DNA from: Branchiostoma lanceolatum
Taxonomy: Eukaryota > Chordata > Leptocardii > Amphioxiformes > Branchiostomatidae
Length of the DNA: 64,000 nucleotides
Assembly (NCBI RefSeq): GCF_035083965.1
Contig: NC_089726.1
Location: 12,901,501 to 12,965,500, forward strand
Direction of reading: 5' to 3'
In this document: in pieces, positions 14,201-24,943 of the stretch
Numbering within the stretch: the stretch's first letter is position 1
Layout: each line of letters opens with the position of its first letter
Notes under the pieces: generated by a model
Seen by the model: the letters and a program-made list of their open reading frames with translations, nothing else
What the model was told of the DNA's origin: nothing
Databases searched by the model: none
Made by a program: the position numbers and the translations under genes

Positions 14201-15818
14201 AACTGTGATGAATGCGATGGTACATGCACACAAACAAAAAGATGCAGAGATTTTATCCTAGATTCCAACTATCATCAGTACAGGGTTGTCTCTGAAATTT
14301 GCTTGTTGGGACGCACCGTGTCTGTCCAAAAACCTGACCTTCATGACACGAAATTGATGAAAATGCATTTTTATAAGCTTAAAATGACAGACTTAGTGAT
14401 GAAAATTAACAACATTTGCTCCCAAACAATGAGTGGAATGAGAAAAAATTTAAAGCATTAGCATATCCTCCAAATGAAAAAGGACTATAGCAATATCATT
14501 CCGTTTGTTTCTAGAAGGGCAATAAAAGTACTTGAACGTATCTAAGACAGCATGTCTTCCTTGATTTCCAGTAGTTCAGATACCACTTGCTGTAGTAAAG
14601 TATTAAAGTAAGGAGTTATCTTGAAAGCAAATCAGCATGTAACAGTGGGTGATCCAATTATCAACTCAGTGGGAAGGTGGTTGCACTCCATGATAACAAC
14701 CGCAATCCTGTTTTATGCTCTTTATTGGCAGGTATACCCATAAATTCATGTTGCACTGTAGCATTCAGTGTGTAGCGTTCCGTCTTCTCTTATCTAAGCT
14801 TCCAGAGAATCAGCGTGTCGTCTTCCTGCGTTGATGAAGACACTGTACATTGCAGTACAGCCATGCGTGCTGAAGTCTGCTCCAAACCAGGAACATTATG
14901 ATCAGTGCAGCGAAAAAGACTAGCCTCCACCAGGCCTTCCTAAGGGTTATGAATAATTGGCCAGGACAGCTCTAGCCTTTGATAAGGGTAACATTTCCCC
15001 TTGGACATTCACAGGCAAATGATACCCTATGGGGCCAAATTTCCCTGCCAAATCATTCTCTCTTTTGGCTAAATCTTACTAGTTTTCAGCCAGTGTAGTA
15101 AGTCTAGCGAGGACTAGCCAAGGACGTCCTTACTGCGGCGAATCATCCACACATAAATAAAAGGCAAAGCCCTACAGTTTGAATGTCAGTGGTTCCCGAC
15201 TGGTTGAGTGAGATGATTATTGAATTGAACCGGGCATCTAAGCAGCATATCTTCATCAGTAAGTAATAAGAACATACGGAACTCTTCATCCCCAAGGGAT
15301 AACATAAGCTCTTTCACCTTTCTCTGTAAAGGGTATAGAAACCACCACAAGAGCTGACATTAAACACAAGTACTTTTATAATCATGAGCAATAGCACCTA
15401 TAGGTGTATTTAGGATGAAGGGGATTAAAGTGGCTTTTTTTATAGGAAAAGAAAATGCATTGATGCCCTTTCTATTTTTACCCGTCAGCCCATGCAGTTT
15501 AGTGTATCATCTACATCTCTGTTTTCATTTTTTTTTAGATACAGCACTATACAGGAAGAAATATTAACCATTTGGACTACTGCAGTACAAGTGGTTTATT
15601 TGTTGAACATGTGTTTGAATTTTCAAGACAGAAGGGGAGTTATTATAATGAAGCCACAAGTTTATCAATAAATTTGTCAAAATCTTGATATCAAATATTG
15701 TGTACAATTTGCTACTTTTAGACTTGAAGAGAAAAAAAGTACCAATCTGTCTGCCAACAGGTTGGTCATCAACTGAGTCAACTGATCCGTCAAGCTTGCT
15801 CAGAACCATTCTGACTAT

Positions 15819-16543
15819 GACCCCGTTCACACTCATTTTTTTCAATCGCGATTGAAGTATAATCGCGATTGAATCGATCCGATCGCGATTGATTTTTTCA
15901 GTGTGAACGCTCCCAATCGCGATTGGAACGATCCAAAACGATCCAATCGCGATTGGATTGTAACTACCTCCGGAGGTAGTTTGATTGGATTAATCGCGAT
16001 TGGATCCAATCCAATCCTATCAAATTTTGAGTGTGAACACAACTACGATTCATTCCATCGCGATCGGCGGAGATTTCGGCTGGTTCCGGGGGTGGGAGGT
16101 CATACATGCGGGTATGTGGGGTCATGGTTCGCATCGCGCGGGAAAACAAACCCAATCCGCACGTCAGATCGCTCTTTTACAACAACAACAACTTTTCATC
16201 GTCAACAATGCCCAAGAAGAAGGATAAAACTCCGTCAGCAACTTCAGCTGGTGGCAGATGGCGCGATGAGGAGACCAGGGTACATTTACCGCACCAAGTG
16301 ACAATGTCTAGCGGAAAAATAGACACAAAACAAGGACAACAAGGACAACAACAACATTTACCAGATGATCGCCGATAGCATGCTTCAATCGTGCTTCAAT
16401 CGCGATCGGATCACGGCGTACTTTAATCCACTTGGCGAAAAGCAGTGTGAACGCAAAAGTTTCTTTGCGTTCAATCGCGATCGGATCGAACAATCGCGAT
16501 TATACTTCAATCGCGATTGATAAAAATGAGTGTGAACGGGGTC
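15819..16543. mobile_element. PIF/Harbinger-like non-autonomous transposon
   Basis: Perfect 22-bp inverted termini (outer bases GACCCCGTTCACACTCATTT) lie at both ends and are flanked by TAT on each side, a 3-bp target duplication. The body holds about eleven copies of the palindromic octamer ATCGCGAT, mostly within TCAATCGCGATTGA-type 14-mers clustered near the two ends. The 3-bp duplication and a Myb/SANT-like remnant inside (16208-16400) point to PIF/Harbinger, whose autonomous members encode a transposase plus a Myb-like protein. Confidence 0.75.
16208..16400 (+). pseudogene. Decayed Myb/SANT-like reading frame in the Harbinger-like element
   Basis: An ATG at 16208 opens a frame starting MPKKKDKTP and reaching GRWRDEETR, the typical first helix of Myb/SANT-like DNA-binding domains of Harbinger elements. 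In another frame, from 16359, the text YQMIADSMLQSCFNRDRI resembles the later helix of such domains (IA..L...G..R). The middle of the domain is missing and the parts are out of frame, so this looks internally deleted. The similarity is by eye only. Confidence 0.4.
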
Positions 16544-18328
16544 TATGCCTCTCCACTTGTTCCTATCCTCATAGATCTATAAACCACAAAATGAAATTGG
16601 TCTGGCCCTAAATTCAAACCCCAGATTGTTCCCACAAATGACCCCCAGGGAGAATGGCATCCCATCCTGCCGACAGCATCAATAGGACCTGCTGCATTTG
16701 GGGCGCAGATGAAAAATCAATATGGACGCTCACTCACAGCAAATGTACCTGTATCAGGCATGGCAGCGCAAATCAGCACCAGATAGGAAACGCAATGACG
16801 GAGAATGGTGCTCCTCATAATAGCAAATTTGCCCTTCTGTCAGTTATTATATATTTCACATTTCCTGCAGGAACAGATGGCTGAGGAGCCCCTGCTTTGT
16901 GAACAAGTACCGTGGAAATTACAGGAACAAATGAGTAACAGTCTGGACATCTGGGAACAAATGCTCAACTGGTACAAGACAGCCAGTATTCAGGAAAAAT
17001 CTGAGTTTTTAATTCCTACTGATATCTGGCTCTTTACTTGCTCTTTCACCATCGAACGACTGCCTCCAGTTTTTAACAATCTAAATCTTTCTTGATGATA
17101 ATCATTCTGTATCAGATCTTACGAATTCAGCATAAAGCTTTGCAACTGATTCATATTGACAATGTCTTACCTGCTCAAGTGGACATGAAAGTGTGCAAAT
17201 AAGCTCCAGTCCTGCTTGGTAACTGCATGCAGCAGCCATGGATAGATGTATGGCACCTGCTGGCTGGATGTATACATACAGCTTCAGAGCCTTCTGATGA
17301 AAATAAAAGGCTGGCGCACAGGGAAAGTGTGTGGAGAAAACTACCCTTCAGTGCAAATGGTTTGGCTACCTTTCTGGGAATTATGCATGACATTTGCGGC
17401 CGTTAGTTGCAGTTATCAATCAAAACCTAGGGGTGAATATTGGCTTTTCTGCTGCCAGTGTCATTGTATGGATACAGCCTAGAGCGTAATGCTCCAGGAT
17501 ATAGCAGGATTCAATATGCCTGGATTATGTTGTACCCTCAGCATTCAGTAATGTGTATCTGAATGACCTACATTATTCGCCCTGAGAATTGATACAGGAC
17601 ACCATGTTCTAATATCCTGGAGTTTGCTGAAGGCATGTGCTGGTCTCATGGCCTGCCTTCTTGGCTTAGCTAAAAAATCTTTTTTTTACACAGGGGAGAT
17701 AGCAGGTGCACTGTAGGCTACACAAGGCCTTATCTTCCTCACAGCATAGGCTGCCCCTGTGTTCCATACTTTTATCTTTCTATGAGAATACTAAAAGCAA
17801 TGTTTGGTGATCATAGTAGTGGTGAACATGCCATGGTATACGTTATCTGGCATGATTGAGAGTTGTTTTACAGCAGGGGCAATTAACTTTACTGCCCTGT
17901 TTGCCCTTCTGTGCTATCTCCTGAACCATCTTGACAACAATCATTTCAAAAAGGATTGTACAGGCAGAGAAGGCAAGAGAGCATGCAAGCACAGTTTGTT
18001 TGCATTGAACCAACTCTGACATTTAATGTCAAGTCAATTAACAAGACATCAATCAGGACTATTTCTCAAGTCTCCACCATGTAGGCACAACTGGTTACTT
18101 ATAAGGGTTAGAAGGCCACTGATTCTTGGTCATTAACTGATAAGAGGGAGATTATATACAATCCTGGGTGCAGATGAACATGGACAGGTGCCAGAAGTCA
18201 GCTCAGCAGTGTTCCTCCCTTTCTCCCCATGTACCAACAGTCCAACACATCTGTCTGTGCTCTCTTGTTGCTGAGCAGGGAATACTGTCTATCAAGTATC
18301 ATCAAGTCTTCATTAATTTCCAAGTAGC

Positions 18329-18411
18329 AAAATTGTAATGTTTCTCAAGCTCCCAGTTGCATGGAGCAACAGGCCTTTTGGAACCGGGAGCTTGAGAAAC
18401 ATTACGATTTT
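18329..18411. repeat. Short hairpin (foldback) sequence
   Basis: Arms of about 25 bp (left includes GTAATGTTTCTCAAGCTCCC, right its reverse complement) are separated by a loop of about 35 bases. It has no ORF. It is probably a small MITE or foldback remnant in the MAGI-like intron. Confidence 0.7.
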
Positions 18412-21400
18412 CCCTTTCTATATCTGCTTGGAGATTAAGTATTCATATCCATAGGCCTACTACATGTACCTGTAGAATACACGCTGGATTATAGTGGGAT
18501 GTGTGATTCTCCACTTTCATAGTCTGTGTCACAGTGGCTTTTACATGTTTAGTTTCACCATTAGTAATGTGCTTATCCATGTATGTGCACATGTGTTTTC
18601 CTGTTAGACTAACCCCTTTCAGGGGCTGCAGCTGTTGCCAAGGTAACACAAAGTTCACACCCTAATTAGGGCGGGACAACCTGAGTGGGATTGACTTTCT
18701 CCAATGGAAGTGACCTTGGTGAGTGTTAATTAGAACAGCTGGGTTCCACCACAAGGGACGGAATGACCTCAGGCAATATGCAGGCAAGGCTCCGTATAAA
18801 TGCTCCACTGATAGTTGCTGATCAACCGAACACCGAGGATTCAGCAACAGTTAGGAAACAAATTCCTCTAATTCCAGACTAGCAACGTAGTTTATTACAC
18901 TTCAAAATCCTGTTAGAGCACTTTTTAGGTCATATCCAGGCACGGTTAGAATTGATTCATACAATTTGGCTTGCATGACTGGTTCTGGGTGATACATCAC
19001 GCCATTAGTGTGCTGAGAATTAACTTGTAACACTTGCCTACACTCATAAACGTCTTTCAACTATAATTCACAAGAACTGAATGCTGAAATGGAGATTGCA
19101 ACAACAGTAGTATTTCTTGTTGTAATCATTATGTACAAAAATACAGGTTATGCATAGGACAGACCGTTAGACCATGAGATGACATTGACAAGAAGATGTT
19201 GAATATCAAATCATCCTAAAAAGGACTTTCACTTTGGTTAGCTTCCGGTGCAAACTGCACAAAACACTTTTATATGTAACATGGACAATACAACAAAGGA
19301 CAGGCAAAAGCAGAGAATGATTGTGAAGTAGTGAAACAAAGTCTGCAATGGGTCAAAAACAGAGACCCTTACACCTTTCACAACCTGGCTACTCTTGAGC
19401 TCAGCCAATTAAACAGAAATGACCAGACAAAACCCTTGGAATTTCTTTTATAATGTATCAGATCTACAAGTTCTCCTTTTGACTTCTTCATCTTTTCCAC
19501 ACCCTCTAACCACCTACTGGGGGTTGCTAGATATAGAGGGTATGGAAAATACTACTCCTGATGCTAAAAGAAAAATAGGTTGCCCATACATGTTTATTTG
19601 GAAATGAACAGAATGATACAATGTATGAAAATATGTACTGGAGGTTGAAATTGGTTTCCACTCCAACTCTGTAAATAGTACGATATCACTATTAGATACA
19701 TATAGATAGACCTTAGCTGCAGTAGTGATGTTTACACCTAGATCCAGTGTTGGGCAAAGACCATGACAGTAAGGCTGACCGCATGATCAAGGACATACCA
19801 CACTGTTGACATGAACATAGCCAGACAAACACATTGTACACAGACTGACCCACATTCTGACACCAGTAATGGCCGCATGTAACCAGGCTGACAGCAGTAT
19901 AATACACCTCCGACAATGACACTGAATCAGTATGACGGGCAAAAGATGAACGACTCTGAAACCAATTCCTTCCCACCAGAGCTGCAGACAACCGAAAAAG
20001 CTGGCTTTGATTTTACCTGCCATTTCAATCAACAAGTGGATGTTGTGCATATTTCTTGAGACATAACAGAAATTTTGCTGCCAAGTGCTCTTCTATGTTG
20101 ACATATTTCCCCGACACTACAATACTCACCAGCTAAAACATGGCTGTGGGAGAAGTGAAAGGTTAAACTCAGCTGCATATTTCACAGTCACACCACGCTG
20201 GGAAAGCATTTCAATGGAAATCACAGACCTAACTAGCAGCTAACGACAAAACGTCTAATTTGTCAGTTAAAGCTCGCACCCTTGCATCAGTAACAATGAT
20301 TGATCCCTTCATTCATCCCACAGAATGAATTCTTGCCAATAATGGCATCACTGATGGAACCTTTTACAGGTCGGAGGAAACTGGAATAGCACAAGCCAGA
20401 TTCCTATCAGGTTGCCAATCAAAACAATGCAGTGGAACACCTGGTTCCCATTGCCTTGTCTTACACTGCCAAATCTCAACCTACGCCATTGTTGTCCCAG
20501 AAAGATAGGCATCTCCAACCCAACCACATGTCAAGGACTGCCATTTAAAACCAACTACTATCTACTAGTACATGTACAGTACTGTATATAGTTTTCAGAG
20601 ACCTCAACTTTGAGGAACTGTGATATTTCTTCCTTCCAATGTTACATGCTGGCTTATAGTTATACAAAGCAAGGTAAAAGCCCAGTAATGAGTCTGGTTA
20701 TCAGGAAATGTTGGGGAAATCCCCCGGGGTATGTATGTTCAGGTATGATGCACCTTGGGCCATTCCTACACAGTATGTGAACCATTACATGAGGACACAG
20801 TGAACTTTTTTGGCAACATCCCAACAACCTGCCATAACACTAATGAATCATAACAGTCCATTAAACTGGCACTATTTGTCAGAAAGGGACTATGATTAAT
20901 CATGTGTCACCTTTTCCACTACTTATTAGAACAAGGATTTGAGAGAATAGTATTTCAAGCATGCAATATGCCTTGAGGCAACTTTATGAGAATGTCTTTT
21001 TATCGAGAAATCTTTACCAATTTTATATCAAGTCCTATACCAATAAAACTGGTAGTGGTAGTAATGAAGTTTCCCAAGAGGTACCTTTTGAGGATTTGCT
21101 ATTCTGTCAGTACCCAATTGCACTGACAGTCAGTTCGTGATAACAGATAAGCACAAAGAAAGACGACTTTTGAAAGACAGTATTTGAAACATTTCATTTG
21201 TTTTCTACAAAACCTGCATTCTTTTCAGCTTGCACCATGCAACTTGTTGATACTTTTTTCTGCAATCTCAGCCATTTTTCTGCATGTTACAGGTTGCAGT
21301 GAGTAATTCAAACCCTGGAAGAGTTACTTAAGCATCACATTTCGTATATTTTGGCACCGATATCATTTTCGTTGACACCTGCAGCACCGTATATGGACTA

Positions 21401-21980
21401 GAAGTTGAAGTGCAACCAAGTGTAGTGCTCCAACATGTGGCCAGACTGGCCGTGATGAGACAGGGCCTGACATTGGCCTCCAAACCTACAGGCAGGGTCA
21501 GTCTGAAGGTGTGTGGAGGCCCTGGATGGCTTCCACAGCAAATTCTTGTGCAAGTATTACCATAAGAACAGGCTGGGTTTAGCTCTATACCCTCCCCTAC
21601 TGGGAAGACAGGAATCTGAGTGGGCGACCTCCAGTACCTCTGTAATCAGCAGCTATTGAAATCTCTGTCAAGTTCAAACCAAAGCTGGCCCTATCTGTGC
21701 AGGGGTGGCATGCCTGTGTGTAGATAGCGGCCCGACAATTTGGAGTGGTTGTGAAGAGCTGGTGGGCACGGGTGGCCCTCTCTATTCCCACCCTAGGCAA
21801 ATAACACTTGCCTGCTAACGACACCACCTCGCACACAGGCCGTGTGTGCTCTATGCGAGCCCACCAAACAGGCATATCCGATACTATTCTCGGCAGACAC
21901 GTCCGTGTGTTGTGCCCAACAGACCGGTGAAGGGTTTGTTGTGGCTGGACTTACGTTAATGTACAACACAACAGGCTCAC

Positions 21981-22308
21981 CTGGTTTGACAGTTTTCAGA
22001 GACACCGGGTCCTTGCTGTCCTTGATCAGCTCCTGGACATCTTTCAGGGTAAACCCCGCCACCCTTGTGCCATCTACTTCCAGGATTATGTCGTCTGAGT
22101 GGAGCTTTCCCGCCCTGTAGACGATTTTGTCGTGTTTGGCCTCCCCAATGAAGGTGAAGAGTGCATTCTCGGCCCCTCCCTTTATTGTGAAGTTGAAGCT
22201 GCCGTCCTCTGTTCGGGACACGAGGGTGTCCCGTACGCGTTGGTACCAGTGTTTACCTCCCTTCTGCTTCTCCCGCCCGCCCGAACCGGGACGTTTGTTC
22301 CTGTTCAT
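21981..22308 (-). CDS. MAGI-like scaffold protein, first coding exon (N-terminal PDZ)
   Basis: MAGI proteins are multi-PDZ, WW and guanylate-kinase-like scaffolds at cell junctions and synapses. This exon encodes residues 1-109 plus one base (phase 1). After a basic N-terminus containing KHWYQRVRDT comes a PDZ fold with KGGAENALFTFIGEAK at about residues 43-58, then KLHSDDIILEVDGTRVAGF and KDPVSLKTVKPG. This parallels MAGI2, where the GGAENG..PYLGE, LLLEVN..PVAGLT and KDPLRLK..KQG blocks occur in the same order and the first coding exon also ends there. A GTGAGC donor follows at 21980. The start was chosen as the ATG just before the basic stretch. The rest of the gene lies beyond the left edge. 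Confidence 0.82.
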
Positions 22309-23038
22309 CTCGTCGGAGTTACCCTACATTGAAGGCGAAGGACAACAACAACAAACTGCGTCGCAAACGAAGCGGAAAATCTGTAGGGAAAAGGGACGGG
22401 AAGCGGGACGCCTCCGGGGTCACCTCTTTTCTGTGGAGGTCAGTCACTCGCGAGTAGGAGTTGTTCAAAACAAACCTTAGCAGACGGTTTTCTGCGACTC
22501 GAACAAGGGAAATGGAACTATTTGCTTGTTCCCGTCCTCCAAGGACGCTCAAAGTACAATCGATGATCTAAACAAACAGGCAGAACAGGAAAATCTTCTC
22601 AAATTCACGAGGATAAAGAAGTTTTACGGTCTCTTGCAACTCTTTTGAAAATCCTCTTGAACACTCGATACGAACGGTCGACGAGGGGCGTCTCTCACAC
22701 CACCAGACTCGGGAAAAACGCCAACAATGTACTCCCTGGGATGATGGCGACCCAAGCAAATTCCTCCAGCATCATCGGAGTGCAATGCGAACTTCTAATG
22801 AAGGGAATTCCAGTCTAAACCCTTCCTCGGGCGAGCAAAATAACTGTTGATCGGCAGATCGGCAGCCCAAGCTTTCAGCCACTTAACTAGTACGCATGCA
22901 TGTAACGACTCACGGCTGTCGTATTTTACGCATTTACGACAATAGTCGTAAATCGGCACGCCCGTAGTCACGACGTCAAGCGGATTTAGTAGTTACTGCA
23001 ATTAAGAAGTGGCTACTATCACTAAGTAAAGAGATGAT

Positions 23039-23098
23039 CCTGTCAGCAGTAGAAAAAGTTGTACTGCTGACAGTGCACATTTTTTTACTGCTGACAGG
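23039..23098. repeat. Small inverted repeat built on CTGTCAGCAGTA
   Basis: CCTGTCAGCAGTA at the left is mirrored by TACTGCTGACAGG at the right. A third copy, ACTGCTGACAG, lies between them. It may be a small MITE end pair or a hairpin. Confidence 0.7.
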
Positions 23099-23255
23099 AC
23101 CATCCTGTCAATAGCCTCAGGCCTAGAATCAAGTATTTGCGCTTTAGTGGCAAATAAAGACTCTCGGAAGGAGACAACCGGCTAACATTAGCTTTAGGCA
23201 ATAAAGTTTGGCTTCATTTGGACTTTCATGGCCCATGTGTACTTAATTTGAACTT

Positions 23256-23717
23256 GAACCACTAGCGGGTTGAAACTGAAATTTGAACATGAACCACTAG
23301 TGGGTCAAAACTGAACCACTAGCGGGTCAAAACTGAACCACTGTACTAGTGGGTCAAAACTGAACCACTCGCGGATCAAAACTGAACCACTGGTGGGTCA
23401 AAACTGAACCACTAGTGCGTCAAAACTGAACCACTAGTGGGTCAAAACTGAACCACTAGCGGGTCAAAACTGAATCACTAGCGGGTCAAAATTGAACCAC
23501 TAGTGGGTCAAAACTGAACCAATAGCGGGTCAAAACTGAACCACTAGTGCGTCAAAACTGAACCACTAGCGCTAGCGGGTCAAAACTGAACCACTACTGG
23601 GTCAAAATTGAACCACTAGTGCGTCAAAACGGAACCACTAGCGGGTCAAAACTGAACCACAGCGGGTCAAAACTGAACCACTAGTGGGTCAAAACTGAAC
23701 CACTAGTGCGTCAAAAC
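23256..23717. repeat. 22-bp minisatellite, about 21 units
   Basis: Tandem units of the form GAACCACTAGYGGGTCAAAA plus CT repeat almost without interruption. Units vary mainly at two places (AGC or AGT, and GGGT or GCGT), and one carries a short internal GCTAGC duplication. Units abut without unique spacers and CACTAGTG is partly palindromic. It sits between two divergently transcribed genes. Confidence 0.93.
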
Positions 23718-24943
23718 GTCTTCATTGTCAGCCTTATTCGACTATTATAATCCTCTGGACGAAGGTACTAGTTAGTAATTGATTCTGGCAAGGTGGTCTT
23801 CAGGTCACGTTTACGGGGCAGGGGTGTCATCATGCGGACACTGTCAGAACTGCAAGCGCTGGTGAAGCATTACTACAGGATATCAAAGCAATATCGCCAT
23901 TATGAGAAGGAACCAACTGAAAGGTTTTCCTATTCATAAAGTAGTGCCAATATTCCTATCATTCTTCTTGGGTAAAGCACAAAGTTGACGTTATGTACAT
24001 TTTATAGCTTGAGACGTTCGCGTGCCTTTCACATACATCATACAGTATATAGGCGTCGTCTGAGTGCTCGGGTTCATAGTTAGGGTCACTGAGTGGTTCG
24101 ACTTGTTTCTCAGAGACTGCACACAAAATGGCACCCACTGGGCGATTTTTAACCCAATGATTACAACACTTTTACCATCTTATATGTCCAGGGAAGGATT
24201 ACGGCTTGATAAGTCACCACAGTAGTTTGTGGATTTGCCGGTGTATAGCATACTGCATCATACTACGGTAGGTCACTCTAAAGATCGTTTCGCAAACTGT
24301 TCAAGGAGGGGAGAGTGACACTAAGTCCGCAGTGCACGTTCATGTCATGTAGCTACTATCGAGAACAAAGATTAGAGCATGTAAGTCTATCGTCTATGTC
24401 TGTAAACCACTGAACATCTGATACAATGCGCCATTATGAGTCAACTCGAAGACGAAATGACCCAGAAAACAAGCAAGGTGAGCAATGACAACGGAACAAA
24501 TTATCGCAACATTATTTAGCTATATAACGTTATGTATATATCTATATATATACATTTGCATATAAAAGATACTAAAGCTACAAAAATGATCGCCGAATAG
24601 GTTGACGGACATTCATCCGGGTTAATTGCCTGTAGCACAAAAATTTAAATGAATGTAAACATTTTGTTGTGCATGTAAATTTTCAACCACCACCTACTAC
24701 ATGTACATGTACGACTCAGGTCATGGGGGTCGCGTTCGGGTGACGTCACGCGGCGGATGAAGCACAGACGACATCGCCCATCCTGCTTTCGTCACACCAC
24801 AAACGACCCCAGTTCAGTCTTTTTACACTTTATTGTCGCCCGGCTCATCAAAGTCCCTCGTGATCACTATTGTGCTTCACAAAGATAGGAATCAACTGTG
24901 TGTGTCCTTTTCCTGTAATCTAGTGACCAGCTGAAGTTGACTG

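Larger units (their letters stand above)
1..21980 (-). other. Large first intron of the MAGI-like gene, no convincing coding exon
   Basis: The PDZ exon at 21981-22308 ends in a clean GTGAGC donor on the minus strand, so everything below it in this window is intronic or beyond. ORFs here are short, low-complexity or unlike any family I know. The next MAGI exon (guanylate-kinase-like region) was not found, so the intron probably runs past the left edge. It contains the three DNA transposons and hairpins listed separately. The remaining stretches (1-2500, 4470-10540, 11272-15818, 16544-21980) show AT-rich unique sequence with no RNA gene I can support. One possible short exon is at 2552-2615. 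Confidence 0.65.
22309..24943. promoter_or_regulatory. Divergent promoter interval between the MAGI-like and ankyrin/SOCS genes
   Basis: The two genes point away from each other, so this 2.6-kb interval should contain both promoters and 5' UTRs. The parts next to each start codon are GC-richer than the centre. No TATA box is evident near either start. The centre holds a 60-bp inverted repeat and the 22-bp minisatellite. No coding exon is supported. Confidence 0.5.

Noticed and set aside
15903-16301. 132-residue ORF inside the Harbinger-like element
   Set aside because: Runs through the palindromic repeats in a different frame from the Myb-like remnant; only the frame from 16208 has family-like residues.
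22319-22552. 77-residue minus-strand ORF just upstream of the MAGI-like start
   Set aside because: It lies in the expected 5' UTR or promoter, with no domain and no frame continuity with the PDZ exon.
23256-23717. Array resembling a CRISPR locus
   Set aside because: Units abut directly with no unique spacers, and the setting is a eukaryotic genome with no cas genes. It is a minisatellite.
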